Shown here: positions 11,163-22,760 of the stretch, piece by piece
How positions within the stretch are numbered: position 1 is the stretch's first letter
How the letters are laid out: every line of letters begins with the position of its first letter
From: Dryomyza anilis
Lineage: Eukaryota > Arthropoda > Insecta > Diptera > Dryomyzidae
DNA length: 64,000 bases
Direction of reading: 5' to 3'
Assembly (NCBI GenBank): GCA_951804985.1
Contig: OX638132.1
Coordinates: forward strand, 21,891,989-21,955,988
Notes under the pieces: model-generated
Database searches by the model: none
The model's input: only the letters and a program-made list of their open reading frames with translations
What the model was told of the DNA's origin: nothing
Made by a program: the position numbers and the translations under genes

Positions 11163-11440
11163 TACACATAGAAAATTCCTATTTTGAAAGAACGTAAAAG
11201 TTATTTGAAACAATCAACTTCATTCGGTTAAAACGAATATTATAGAAATATGTTGGCAGAACTGCCACATTCGGTGAGCGCTTCTAATATTAGTCTATAC
11301 ACACTCCAAATTGTGCTAAACCGGTTGGAAATTGATTGTAGTCCAAACTACTACTTTTAGTTTTGACAATAACAACGTACTAAGCGGTTGAGAGAACCAA
11401 ATAGTTGATTGGCGCCACACATCCTTACTTTGTGTGTCGT
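11163..11440 (-). mobile_element. M1 MITE, inverted copy
   Basis: It is bounded by TACACATAGAAAATTCC and CTTTGTGTGTC. Internally it carries reverse complements of M1 words: 'gacaataacaacgtactaagcggttgagag' corresponds to 'ctctcaaccgcttagtcggttgttattgtc' (split here by divergence). There is no coding content. Confidence 0.7.
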
Positions 11441-11444
11441 AAAA

Positions 11445-12190
11445 TTAAATTGTTAAATTTACTTAAATCAAATCGAGTATTCCCTGAGCAAGCCTTACCA
11501 TTGAGCAGTTTTTAAATAATTTAAACTTTGATTTATTTAATTTATATATTTATTTTTTCAACATTCCCTTGAATAGAAATTCATGCACAATAATCGACTC
11601 ATTAATATGCAAAATATGCCAATTATAAATTCTAAATTATGCCACAAGCTTAATTAATACGAAAAAAAAGGCAACTGATATGAATACGAAAAGTGTTGCT
11701 GTGTTAATTTGGGGCGTGTCACAGGCTTAAATTTATCCGGCTAATTTGTCAAAACTCAAGTAGTGAAGATTATAAATTAAAATAAAACCAAGATAAACTA
11801 AAAATAATATTTAAGAAAAAGATTATTTTTCGTATTCAAGTTAACGTACAACACAAATTAATCATTGAATAGTAGAAATACACATAAAAAAAAAAAACAT
11901 TTATTTGTGTTACAAAATCTCGCATTTACGCAAATTAAAATGCGAAACATTTGACGCATAGCATTTTTCAAAGTTTGGCACCTTTTTCGAAATGCCGCGC
12001 ACGTTTTCGACAAAAACTTTGAGTGGCAGCGACGGACGACGGCGCTGAGTGACGTTGGGGCAGACAGGCGAACAGACGTTTTGATGGTTGGATAAATTGT
12101 TGGTTGGATGAATTGATGACTGGTCGGTCGTATGTATTGCTAGTGATTGTGTTGAGTAGACAGACTTTGACAGACGAATGGCCGGAGGAA
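11445..12190. other. AT-rich, then GC-richer unassigned sequence
   Basis: 11445-11960 is AT-rich without features. 11970-12190 is GC-richer with TTGGTTGGAT/GATGGTTGGAT-type repetition leading into the GACA microsatellite. Frames of 115 to 143 codons on the minus strand are driven by the microsatellite and by low complexity. Confidence 0.4.
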
Positions 12191-12199
12191 CGGACGAAC

Positions 12200-12200
12200 G

Positions 12201-12240
<40 letters not shown>
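12200..12240. repeat. (GACA)n microsatellite
   Basis: About ten uninterrupted ACAG/GACA tetranucleotides. The same tetranucleotide (as GTCT on the other strand) forms the proto-microsatellite of mini-me/INE-1-type elements nearby, so this run may be a relic of such an element in inverted orientation. Confidence 0.95.
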
Positions 12241-12489
12241 GCCGGACAAATTGACACGCGGCCTGAAATTTATTGTTATTTTACGGCTGTTGTTATTTTT
12301 GTAATTATTACCAACAGCTAGCTGCGAAACGACGAAGACAGTTGGCTTAGCCCGAGTCAATGAACGATCAGCGAACGTGAAAATATTTTCATTGAACATT
12401 TTGTGGGGTGAATAGGGAGATTAATGAAATTTTGCACATCAATTGAAAATTAAATTCTCTGAGTGAATATACATATTTTTTAAAATCTT

Positions 12490-12705
12490 TATAATACATA
12501 GAAGGAGTGGTCGGTATATAATATTACCTACAGAGTCGATTTACCGATGTCCGTCTGCATGATTAAATCAGTTTTACAAGAAAATAAGAAGCGTTAAATG
12601 AATGAATTTCAGAATTTAGATTACTTGTTTTCTTAGCATCTCTGGTATTGAAAATGGTTGAGATCGATTGATCTGTGAACCGTCAACTTTGCACATAACC
12701 TATAT
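12490..12705 (+). repeat. Decayed mini-me/INE-1-type fragment
   Basis: 'gagtcgatttaccgatgtccgtctg', 'gattaaatca', 'tttagattac', 'tctggtattgaaaatgg', 'gatcgattgatctgtgaaccg' follow the order of the element at 27216. The tetranucleotide run is reduced to one GTCCGTCTG. Both ends are lost. Confidence 0.6.
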
Positions 12706-12711
12706 ATTACT

Positions 12712-12908
12712 ATTTTTTTTTTTTTTTTTGGAATATCTACTAAGATCCACAGCACTCAGACAGACTACATCCATTGTACTGTGAAATCTATTCCCTACAA
12801 GTTTGTGGTTAATATCACCACGAGCGCCCATGCCCAAGCCGGGATTCGAACCCGAGACCTTCAAAATGCAAGTCCAGCGCGCTACCTCTGGACTGCTGAG
12901 GACGGCTA
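12712..12908 (-). mobile_element. tRNA-derived SINE, family 2, with poly(A) tail
   Basis: Read on the minus strand it starts near 12908 and has an A box 'GGTAGCGCGCTGGACT' and a perfect B box GGTTCGAATCC. After a ~110-base unrelated body it ends in a run of about 17 A (T run at 12713-12730 on the plus strand). The tRNA-like head plus oligo(A) tail marks a pol III retroposon rather than a tRNA gene. It is a different family from the SINE at 7527, which has an (ATT)n tail. Confidence 0.85.
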
Positions 12909-13061
12909 TATATATTATTATATATTACTATATTCTACGTGCAAACTGAATTTAACCTAATTGGATGACAGCAAAAAAACAAGAAGAATAATCGATTGAT
13001 TATGGACTTTAACAAATACCGGTTACTAAAATATGATCGAACGAAATCTCATTCAATTTAG

Positions 13062-13106
13062 TTGAGACAGCAATTTAGTCGAATTCACACATACCCTAAA
13101 TAAACG
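13062..13106 (-). repeat. Single terminus of a TTAGGGTGTGTG element
   Basis: On the minus strand this reads TTTAGGGTATGTGTGAATTC followed by GACTAAATTGCTG, matching the palindrome at 17556-17617. It is probably an isolated inverted-repeat end. Confidence 0.6.
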
Positions 13107-13319
13107 TTTGTCTATGTTATTTTAAATTATTAGAGGAAAAATAAAATTTAAAAAAATGGTTCAAACTTATGTTCAGCGACCGCCACTTTTTTCAGATGCC
13201 TCAGAATTCTCTAAATAATGATTTTTATTTTTCGAGTACCAACATCTAAAAGTTTTCTTGAATATATACGCCAACTGAGAATTATTCTGCCCTATACACT
13301 ATTTGAGGATGAATGGTAT

Positions 13320-13648
13320 TACACACAGAATAGAGATTTGTTGTGCCAACCAACTCTTTGCCCAACAAAATTATTTGGTTCTCTCAACCGCTAAGTCGGT
13401 TGTTATTGTCAAAATGAAAAGAGTTGTAGTTTGTACTGCAACCAATTTCTAACTGTTTTAGAACAATTTAGTACTGATAAGCACCATTAGGAGTGTGTTT
13501 AGACTAATATTTCAAGTGTATAGGCTAATATGGCAGTTTCGCCAGCAATTTTTGAAACCATTCAAATTAACCGATTGAAGTTAATTGGTACAACTAACTT
13601 TTTCATTCTTTCAACCTCATGTCAAAGGAGGATTTTTCTGTGTGTAGG
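13320..13648 (+). mobile_element. M1 MITE, complete
   Basis: It is bounded by ACACACAGAATAGAGATTTG and GGATTTTTCTGTGTGT, giving inverted termini ACACACAGAA/TTCTGTGTGT. The length is about 328 bp. The body has 'caaccaactctttgcc', 'ctctcaaccgctaagtcgg', 'gtactgcaaccaatttct' and 'aggagtgtgt'. It is non-coding and likely a deletion derivative of a Tc1/mariner-like DNA transposon (inference from TA targets in the copy at 14541). Confidence 0.85.
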
Positions 13649-13819
13649 AATGGATTTATATGACTTATACATCCTCTATTAAATTATCAATTTTTCAATA
13701 TTTCTAGTATAATTTTAACCTATTTTAACCTATTTTGACCTACAACTAAATTGTCGAGCTGCGAAAAGGAAAATATTCAATGGTAATTTCTCGAGCATGA
13801 CCCTAGAGCAATTTCTACT

Positions 13820-13990
13820 ACACACAGAATAGAGATTTTTTGCGCCTATCAATTCTTTGTCCAACTTTTTCAGTTCTCTCAATCGCTTAGTCGGTAACTA
13901 TGATCAAAACTAAAAGTGTTGTAGTTTGGACTACAACCAATTTCAAACAGTTTGAGAACAATTTGCAATATGTATAGACTAATATCAGTA
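13820..13990 (+). mobile_element. M1 MITE, 3'-truncated
   Basis: It starts ACACACAGAATAGAGATTTT and follows M1 through 'tctcaatcgcttagtcgg' and 'gactacaaccaatttc'. It then stops near 13990, where unrelated sequence begins. Confidence 0.8.
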
Positions 13991-14099
13991 CCCAACATGA
14001 CTTTTGCCACACTCAGAGAATTTTGACAGTTATTTTGTTAAACAGACTCTAATAATTTTACATGCTGCTTTTAACTATGAAAAACATGATGTACATGAT

Positions 14100-15330
14100 T
14101 TTTTTCTGAGTACATAGACATCCCATACATCAATCCTATATAATTCTTTGACTGCATACTCAGTTTTTTCTATTACGTAAAGTTTTTGAGAAAATTGCAA
14201 TAGTATTTTTAAGCCGTTCTCAACCACTAATTAGAATAATTTGTGGAAAAATAGTTTAACAAAAAAACTTAAACGCAGTTTTCCTTTTAATTGTCTAGGC
14301 TAATTTTAATATACTAATAAATACTAATTTCCAATACGGTTTTAAAATAATTGAATCTAAACTTGAAAAATTTTAATTTTTTTAGAATTTTTTTTTATCA
14401 TTTATGATTTAATGATGAACACAAACTTATGTATGGTTATCTATAGCATAGTTTAAACTAACTATCAAAATTACTAACATTTTTCTAATCCATTCACTTT
14501 TTAAAATATTCCCTGAGAACTTAATATTGGTACTCTTTTATACACACAGAATAGAGATTTGTTGCGCCAACCAACTCTTTTCCCATCCAACTTATTCCGT
14601 TCTCTCAACCGCTTAGTCGGTTGTTATTGTCAAAATGAAAAGAGTTGTAGTTTGTACTGCAACCAATTTCTAACTGTTTTAGAACAATTTAGTACTGATT
14701 TAGAACCATTAGGAGTGTGTATAGACTAATATTTCAAATGTATAGGCTAATATGGCAGTTCCGTCAGCAAATTTGTAAACCATAGTTGTACCAACAAACT
14801 TTTTCATTCTTTCAACCTCATGCCAAAGGACGATTTTTCTGTGTGTATGTAAAATATACAAGCATTTTAAATTTTAACACTTTTTGACGGAAACTGCTTT
14901 GATTGAGCACTTTTTAAACATAAGAACCGATGCAAAAAAGTTAGTAATTTCCATCGTTAGTTTGAACTTTGTTCTGCATAACATTAAATCATTTCCTTAC
15001 TTATCATTAGATTCACACTGCTAAACAAATCGTTCAAAAAAAGTCTAAAAAAATCAAAATTTTTCGAGTTTATATTCAAATATCTTAAAAGCCTCCAGGA
15101 ATAATCGTATTTCACCGTATATTGTAATTAGTCTTGACAATTTGAAGAAAAATTGAAAATCTGGTTGGGTAAGGCTCTGAATTCTAAAAAGTGATTGAAA
15201 AGACCAGAAAATTCGAGAGCAATTTTCTTATTAACCTTTTGTAATAGAAAAAAAATGTATGCAGTCAAAATCAGCAACCGCAAATTATATATAATTGGGA
15301 TATGGAATGTCCATGGCAAAAAATGTTCTT
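14100..15330. mobile_element. Foldback-type element R, copy 2 (interrupted by M1)
   Basis: The left arm has 'catcaatcctatataattc', 'actgcatactcagttttttc' and 'aaactaactatcaaaattac'. The right arm has the reverse complements 'agtaatttccatcgttagtttgaac' (diverged) and 'atgcagtcaaaatcagcaac' plus 'aattatatataattggga'. An M1 MITE sits in the loop. No protein is encoded; the 81-codon minus frame at 15128-15373 also occurs in part in copy 3 but resembles no family. Confidence 0.7.
14541..14848 (+). mobile_element. M1 MITE inside foldback R, complete
   Basis: The inverted termini are ACACACAGAA and TTCTGTGTGT, each flanked by TA, giving an apparent TA target duplication. The length is about 306 bp, and the body is nearly the same as the copy at 13320. 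The foldback resumes immediately after with 'tgtaaaatatacaagcattt'. Confidence 0.88.
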
Positions 15331-15377
15331 GTTTTGCTGAGTAGTGTATTTTATGCGCCAACCAAATATGCATTCAG

Positions 15378-15700
15378 TTTTTACTATTAAAATTAGTCAA
15401 TAGAATATTTGTCCGATAAACTATTAACTCAATCGGTGAATCCTATTAAATACTATAAAATTTATTTGAATTTATATGAAAAACATACCATAAACATACC
15501 ATAAAATTAATAGTTTTTACTATTAAAATTAGTCAATAGGATATTTGTCCGATAAACTATTACTCAATCGGTAAATCCTATTAAATACTATAAAATTTAT
15601 TTGAATTTATATAAAAATATTTATTATTTGTATACTATTAAATCAATAACTGTGCTATTGTCTAATTTTAATGGGATTTTATGAGTTTTTTTTCTGAGTG
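15378..15700. repeat. M2-related sequence with internal direct duplication
   Basis: A block starting 'gtttttactattaaaattag' at 15378 is repeated about 135 bases later (15513). Each copy contains 'tttgtccgataaactatta' and 'aatcctattaaatactataa'. The right edge is TTTTTTTCTGAGTG, an M2-like terminus. Words such as TATTAAATACTATAA are reverse complements of the TAGTATTTAA unit amplified at 60 kb. Confidence 0.65.
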
Positions 15701-15800
15701 GGCCAGTTGCACCTACAAATTTGTAGAAAATTTGTTAAACCAAGTTAAAAGTTGGTTGTTACAATTAACTTTTTCGTTCTTCCAACCGCAATCTTTTTTC
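15700..15800 (+). repeat. M1 right-end fragment
   Basis: 'gccagttgcacc', 'tttgtagaaaatttg', 'caattaactttttcgttctt' and 'caatcttttttctgg' match the last ~100 bases of M1. Confidence 0.5.
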
Positions 15801-15865
15801 TGGATTCTTCTGTTCGTAAAGATTTCGTTTCAAAGTTGAGATATCCATCATTTTAACCAACAAAC

Positions 15866-16075
15866 TACTCCCAGAAAAAAAAATTCCCTCAAATTGGTCA
15901 ATAGGACAATTATTGATTTAATAGTATGCAAAAAATTAATCTTTTCATATAAACTCAATAGCAATGTCATGGTATTTTCTAGTATTTATGGTATTTTCCG
16001 ATTAAAATAATAATTTATCCTATTGACTATTTTAAATAGTAAAAAATACTATTATTTATATAGTACTATTTTCGC
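15866..16075. mobile_element. M2 MITE copy
   Basis: It starts CTCCCAGAAAAAAAAATTCC and follows the intact M2 at 60427 through 'aattggtcaatag', 'attattgatttaatagtat', 'cttttcatataaa', 'gtcatggtattttctagtat' and 'ttttccgattaaaataataa'. The right TIR is not clean. Confidence 0.8.
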
Positions 16076-16269
16076 TCAAATTAGCGAAAATAGGTTTAAC
16101 GGATGTGGCACTACAAAAAGTAGAACAGAAGAGTCTTGATTTAATGTTATTTAATGTTATAGACTTCAATACACCTACTTCAAATTTTCCCATTTGACTC
16201 GCTGATTAATTTCGTAATTTTACACAAATCAAAATTTATAAAATTTTCAAAGTTTTTCTAACTTTTTCG

Positions 16270-17180
16270 CATGAGTATCGCTCGGTATTAGTGGCCGTTT
16301 CATTTCCAGTCGTTTCGCTGATTATCGCACATCAACCAAACATCTGATTACGAAACACGCGACGCGCCGATCAGACAGTCAAACGATCGCATGGATGCTG
16401 CATGCGGTGCTGACAGATTTGTTTTTTTTTTGTTTTTTTGTTTTTTATTCTCTGAATTTTTTGATTTATTTGCCAAGTAAAACAACTACAAAATTTAAAA
16501 AAAAAATACTATGCATGACAATAGAACGCTGTACACAACAACATGAAACATGCTACGCTGAACTAAAAGCCAAAAACTATTAAATTTGGAACAACGACGG
16601 CGCGACCTTAAAATATAAAAATAAAGAGTATACAAAAAATAAATAAAAAATAAATACAAATTACAAAAAAAAAACACACACACCAAAAAAAATCCAACAA
16701 AAGTTAAAACTATAATTAAATCAAATCGAGCAAACAATAAACATCAAAATAATGCACAAAAAACACGACTGTTTAGTGTCCAAAAATCGAATTTATTTGT
16801 GCTGCTTCAAACTCATGCAAAATGAAAAATCATAAAAATAATCAAAATGCCAAATAAATAAAAGCTGCACATTAAAATCATAAAATGGCCAGCAACAACA
16901 ACTATAAAAAGTTTAACAAAATAAAAAAAAATAAAAAAAAAGCAAAACAAAAAACTGCCAAACACATAAATCGTTAAACAAATTAAATTGGAAATAATAA
17001 AACCCACAAAAATGGTATTGCAACCAAAAAAATATTTAAAACCACAATAAAAACTACCAATTTTTGCTAGCCTTTTAATTTTTGCAAATTTATGTTGTTT
17101 CTCTTTTTTGTGCATTTCGGCAAAAATGGAAATTCAATGGGAAATAAATATAAATAAAATAAAACTGATAAAGAAGAACT
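16270..17180 (+). promoter_or_regulatory. Possible promoter and A-rich 5'UTR exon
   Basis: 16270-16410 is a GC-rich island with words such as CCAGTCGTTTCGCTG and ACGCGACGCGCCG. From about 16480 to 17180 the plus strand is strongly A-rich with few T runs, many AACAACAA/AATAAATAAA words and CAACAACAACTA. A GC-rich start followed by a long A-skewed leader is typical of fly 5' untranslated exons. There is no coding frame: the 62- to 100-codon frames are low-complexity. I see no decisive core promoter element, and the strand call is from base skew only. Confidence 0.3.
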
Positions 17181-17459
17181 ACAAAAACTCGAATCGTTTA
17201 GACTGAGATACGACCTAGGCGAAGCATTTTAATACCGTACAAACATTTGATAAAAAAAATTTGGTACCAACCTTTTTTATTTTTCATTAAAATTTCGTTT
17301 TCACAAAATTTTTAAAATTTCAGTTTAATATATTTTCTAAAATATTTAAAATATTACATGGTTTATTTTGTATAAACACACATAAATATATACCAAATTT
17401 TAAAATAGGTTATTTTATTTATGCTAAACTAATCTATTTTATTAATTGATACACTCTAA

Positions 17460-20160
17460 ATAAAAAATGCGTAAATATACGAAAAGTATTTTTCAATTTT
17501 GATTTTTGTCAAATTTACAAACATTTTGAGATTTTTATTTCTAAATTTCTAATTTAGGGTGTGTGCGAATTCGACTAAATTGCTGATCAGCAATTTAGTT
17601 GAATTCGCACACGCCCTTAATGTTTTTCTATTTCTTAGTAGATTTTACTTTATTTTCAAAAATTCATATTCGAAAAGTAATTACGGTTATTTTTATTGAT
17701 TTACACAATTTTGAACAAAATTAAAAAAAAAAACGAACAAAATAGTTAGTGTATTTTTAAGATAATATTTATGATAAACATTCGTAGTTAGTACGAATAA
17801 TCTTTAATAAAGTTAAAATTTTCTATTCTGTCTAGTTTTCTTCTTGTTATCTTCTTGTCTTCTTCATGTTTTCTTCTTGTTTTCTGCTTCTTTTTGCTTT
17901 ACGAATATCAAATTGTAGAATATACGAATTTATCGTAAAATAAAAAAAAATCGAAACGAAGTTAAAAATCACGAATATGTTGTTAAATTTACAATAAATC
18001 ATCTATTTGAAAAAATTTTAATTTACGAAAATATATTTTGAATACGATCTATTCAACACGATCTATTCATAATATTTTCGTAAAATACAAATATTTCATT
18101 CATAAACATAGAATATTCGAATATATCGTAAAATAAAAAAATAAAAACGAAATTAAAATCACGATTGCGTTGTTATATTTAAATTAAATTGTCTATTTGA
18201 CGAAATTTAAATTTATGAAAATATATTTAGAGTATAGGATTATGATCGGAAACTGCTAATTGTATTTTCTACCTTTTTGCAACAAGAGCTAAGTGAAAAT
18301 TTGTACTATAGTATTAAATAGCATGCGATTTTTTTGAAGTTTTGTTAAATCTAAAATATTTTTAAGAATGTTTTTAGTAATATTAAGTTTAATCAGTATT
18401 TAGTAAAATTACGAATGTGTATTCATTCTATAATATAATTCTATAAAACAATTCAGTAGACTATGCTGACAAAAGATTTTCGTAAAATACAATTATTTCA
18501 TTCGTAAATATAGAATATACAATATGTCGTAAAATAATAAAATCGAAAACAAATTAAAAATCACAAATGCGTTGTTATATTTAGAATAAATCGTCTATTT
18601 GACGAAATTTAAATTTACGAAAATATATTTTGAGTGTAGGTTTACAATCGGGAACTGCTAATTGTATTTTTACTTTTTTATAACATGATCTAGCCATAAT
18701 CATATCTTTTCTAATATTGTAAATTAGTACTATGGTATTAAATACGATACGATTTTTGTACTTTTGTTAAATATGAAATGTTTTTACCAATGTTTTATTA
18801 ATTCCATAATCAGTACTTTTGTTAATTTAGTATTTCGTAGGTTTACGAATTTTACAACATAATTCCTTAAAACAATTCAGTGAACTATGTGGACAAATGT
18901 ATGATAATTGAATGAGACAAAATTCAATTATTTGATTATTTGTGGATCATTTTAACGAATAGTTTTTGTAAAATATACAAATCTTATGCATACAATACTT
19001 CGTAACTTTACGAAAGTTAATTATACGAAAGTTAATTATTTGATTATTTGTGGATCATTTTAACGAATTGTTTTCGTAAATTATACAAATCTTATGCATA
19101 CAATACTTCGTAACTTTACGAAAGTTAATTTGCACTATGTACATCTAACGAATAATTATCATTTGCAGAAAAACAACATAATCTATATTTTGTTTAATTA
19201 TATATATATATATTAATTTATAATATTAAGAACATTTACTTTTATTACACACGTCTTTTTATATGTACAATGCATCTAAGTAGATGGAGACGATGAATAC
19301 CAAATTGTTTTATTTTGTTTTACGAATATCAAAATGTAAAATATCTGTATATAAAAATTTTAACATAATAATTCGAAACAAAGTCAAAACTCACGACTAT
19401 TTCATAAAATAGATATTATATTGACTATTTTACGAAATTTAAATTTATAAAAAATTATTGCATAAATTGGCGGAATTTATTATTGTAGTGGAGCAAATAA
19501 TATGCATTATTTAGTGGATCTTTTCTACCGCTAATGATTTTCGTAAATTATACAAATACTTTTCGTAAATATGTAAAAGTTTTTTCATACTACATATGAA
19601 TTAATTTGTGTATAGCTTCAATCATTAAAGCTATACACAAAGTTTAATGTATGATTATCGCAAATTATACCAATTAAACATAAATTAATTCGTAAATATA
19701 CAAAAGTTTCATCGATTATATTGTTGAATACTTGTAGAAAATAAGGGAGACTATGTAAAATACATAAAAAATATAAATTTCCTAAATATTAGAAACATAC
19801 ACAATAGTTTACACGTAACATATCAATTTATTATCGTAAATATATTTTCATTATACCGTAAATATATTTTCATTATATCGTAAATATATTTTCATTATAT
19901 CGTAAATCTATTTTCATATTTAAATTGTTCTAACTTTTCAAAAGCTACCCTAAAACAATTATTAAACAATGCTGTGCAAAGATAAAATACATAAATATAT
20001 TTTCCTATTTTTGCGCGTAAATTTACATATATACGAGATTGTAAATTTACGAGTTTGACATGCAGCCCTTATTGTTCATACACCTTATTGTTTGTAAATA
20101 TACCAACATCATTTGTAACATGTATAAATTACATTATTAATCATTTACACGATTTCGAAA
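17460..20160. repeat. Diverged TACGAAA/TCGTAAA repeat block
   Basis: A ~400-base pattern recurs near 17920, 18110, 18505 and 19330: 'atcgtaaaataa', 'aatcacgaat', 'gttgttaaatt', 'tctatttgacgaaatttaaa', 'tacgaaaatatattttga'. A ~96-base piece containing 'ttatttgattatttgtggat' and 'gcatacaatacttcgtaact' is directly repeated at 18930-19125. A short direct repeat of 'cgtaaatatattttcattat' occurs three times near 19855-19910. No gene is present. The block is probably a decayed satellite or a nest of one element. Confidence 0.65.
17556..17617. repeat. 62-bp near-perfect palindrome without loop
   Basis: Two 31-base arms meet at TGATCA (centre 17586/17587) with two mismatches. The arms read outward as AGGGTGTGTGCGAATTCGAC and its complement. 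The same terminus occurs alone at 13062-13106, so the palindrome looks like two transposon ends fused with the interior deleted. Confidence 0.9.
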
Positions 20161-20439
20161 TAAATTCAGATATCTTCTATAATGTTTACAAAAGAATGTT
20201 GGTTGTAGCGTTTTGTATAATTACAAAGAACTAATTTGTTATTTGTTATTTGTTCATTTTGTAATAAATTGAAATTAAGTTGCATTTCATATAGTTTTCT
20301 GATAAAATTAACAAATTTATACAAAATATAAAAAACTAACAATACGAATAATAATTCTGTCAAATTGTTTTAAATAATTTTGATGACTTATAATTTAACT
20401 ATAACAAAATATAGTAAAACTCGTTTAAATTATTCATGG

Positions 20440-22760
20440 TAAAAAAAAAAGATTCAAGTCTTTTAGCTTGTTATCCATCTAATTTATTATTTAATATATA
20501 GAATTCTTTGTTTTTTCTGATTCAAAAAAAGCAGCTAATTGCGAGAAATGATTCAATGTAAATTGCAAAATTTAACTTTAAATATTTTCAAATTTTATTT
20601 TAAATTTAAAGCAAATTTCAAATGAATTTATTAAAGAAATTTTTATAATGCTACAAATAAAATTATGAAAGCGTCTGATTCAGTGGAACCAGTATGATAC
20701 GGTTTCTTTGGAGATTCCCATGACTGACTTATTTTTGTTTCTGATAAGAAAACACTGGACACAATTCAAAAATTACTATTGGCCAGCTACGGGTTAAAGA
20801 GTTTTTTTTTTGTGTAATATGAAGGAGTCTAATTCAGTGGAACCAGTATGATGCAAATCTTTTAGCTTGTTATCCACCTAATTTATTATTTAGTATAGAT
20901 AATTCTTATTTTTTTCTGATTCAATAAAAGCAGCTAATTGCGAGAAATGATTCAACGTAAATTGCTAAATTTAACTTTAAATATTTTCAAGTTTTCTTCT
21001 AAATTTAAAGAAAATTTTAATGAAATTTTTATAATGCTGCGAATAAAATTATGAACCAGTATGATACGGTTTCTTTGGAAATTCCCATGACTGACTTATT
21101 TTTGTTTCTGATAAGAAAACACTGGACACAATTCAAAAATTACTATTGGCCAGCTACGGGTTAAAGAGTTTTTTTTTGTGTAATATGAAGGAGTCTAATT
21201 CAGTGGAACCAGTATGATTCAAATCTTTTAGCTCGTTATCCATCTAATTTATTATTTTGTATAGATAATTCTTATTTTTTTCTGATTCAATAAAAGCAGC
21301 TAATTGCGAGAAATGATTCAACGTAAATTGCTAAATTTAACTTTAAATATTTTCAAATTTTCTTCTAAATTTAAAGCAAATTTTAAATGAATTCATTAAT
21401 GAAATTTTTATAATGCTGCGAATAAAATTATGAACTAGTATGATACGGTTTCTTTGGAAATTCCCATGACTGACTTATTTTTGTTTCTGAACAATTCAAA
21501 AATTACTATTGGCCAGTTACGGTTAAAGATTTTCTTTTTTGTAATATTAAGGCGTCTGTTTTAGTGGAATTATTATGATACGGTTTCTTTGAAGATTCCC
21601 ATGACTGATTTAATTTTGGTTTTGATAAGAAAACACTGGACACATTTGAAAAGCTACAGAAAAGTTACTAATGGCTAGCTGCGGGTTAAACTGGTCTTTT
21701 TTCCGAAATATAAAGGCGTCTGATTCAGTGGAACCGATTCAGTGCAATATTGCTGTGAGAATGGGGGAATCCAATGACTGACGTATGTTTGTTTCTGATA
21801 AGAAAAATACTACATAGAAGCTAACCATGTTCGGATATGGGTTAAAGTTTTGGCTCTTTTTCTAATATGAAGACGTTTGATTTATTGGAACCAGTCTGAT
21901 ACTATTGGGAGAATACCAATGAGAGACCTATGTTTGATTTGATTAGAAACTATTGGACACAACTAGCAAGCAACACAAAAGCCACCAATATCCAGCTAAG
22001 GGTTAAAGTGATGGCTTTTTTGAAATATGAAGGCGTCTGATTCAGTAAAACCGATGCAGTTAAATAATCTTGGAGAATGGGAGACTCCAATGACTGTATT
22101 AAATTAAATTGATGTCTTTCTGATTCAATGAAACCGACACAGTTGAATTATGTTGGAGAATGAGAGATTCTAATGACTGTGTTATGTTTGTTTCTGGTAA
22201 AAAAATACTGGACACAATTAACAAGCAATACAAAATCAAGAATTGGTCTTTTACGTGTTAAAGTGATGGCTTTTTTTGAAATATGAAGGCGTCTGATTCA
22301 GTGAAATCGATGCCTGATTCAGTGAAATGTTGGAGAATGTGAGATTTCCGAGATTAATGTTTTTGGGAGAAGCATGTTTCTGATAAAAAAAAAGTCACTA
22401 ATGGCCTGTTACGGGTTAAAATGCCTTTTTGTTAAAAAATGAAGGCGCTTGGTTGAGTGGAATCGATTTGTTGGTAGAATGCGATAGTTATGCATGTTTC
22501 TGGGAGAAATATATTTTTGATAAAAAAATAAAAAATACTGGCCACAATTAGCAACCTGCTACAGGTTAAAATGATGCCTTTTTTGATATATGAAAGGTAT
22601 CTGATTCTGTAGAACATATATAGTGGCATATTGTTGGAAGAATGCGATAGTCAAATGACGGTCGTACGTTTGTTTCTGACAAGAAAATACTAAACAAAAT
22701 TTCAAAGCGTCACAAATGTCACCAATGGCCAGCTAAGGGTTAAAGTGTTGACTTTTTTTG
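20440..22760. repeat. Satellite array, ~158-bp monomer with extended units
   Basis: The word GAAGGCGTCTGATTCAGTGG (with changes) recurs near 20668, 20822, 21187, 21549, 21711, 21870, 22029, 22286, 22440 and 22590. Basic spacing is 150-162. Each monomer also has 'tgttTCTGATaagaaaa', 'cactggacacaatt' and 'ggccagctacgggttaaag'. Three early units carry an extra ~205-bp block starting 'tcttttagcttgttatcc' (near 20460, 20857 and 21226), giving ~365-bp higher-order units. The array ends about 130 bases from the splice donor of the minus-strand exon, so it probably lies in that gene's intron. Confidence 0.88.

Noticed and set aside
11910..12399. Two overlapping minus-strand frames of 115 and 143 codons
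   Set aside because: The SVCLSVCLSVC-type translations come from the GACA microsatellite; both frames are artefacts of tandem tetranucleotides.
12840..12900. tRNA gene (perfect B box on minus strand)
   Set aside because: The acceptor stem does not close and the sequence continues into a SINE body with a poly(A) tail.
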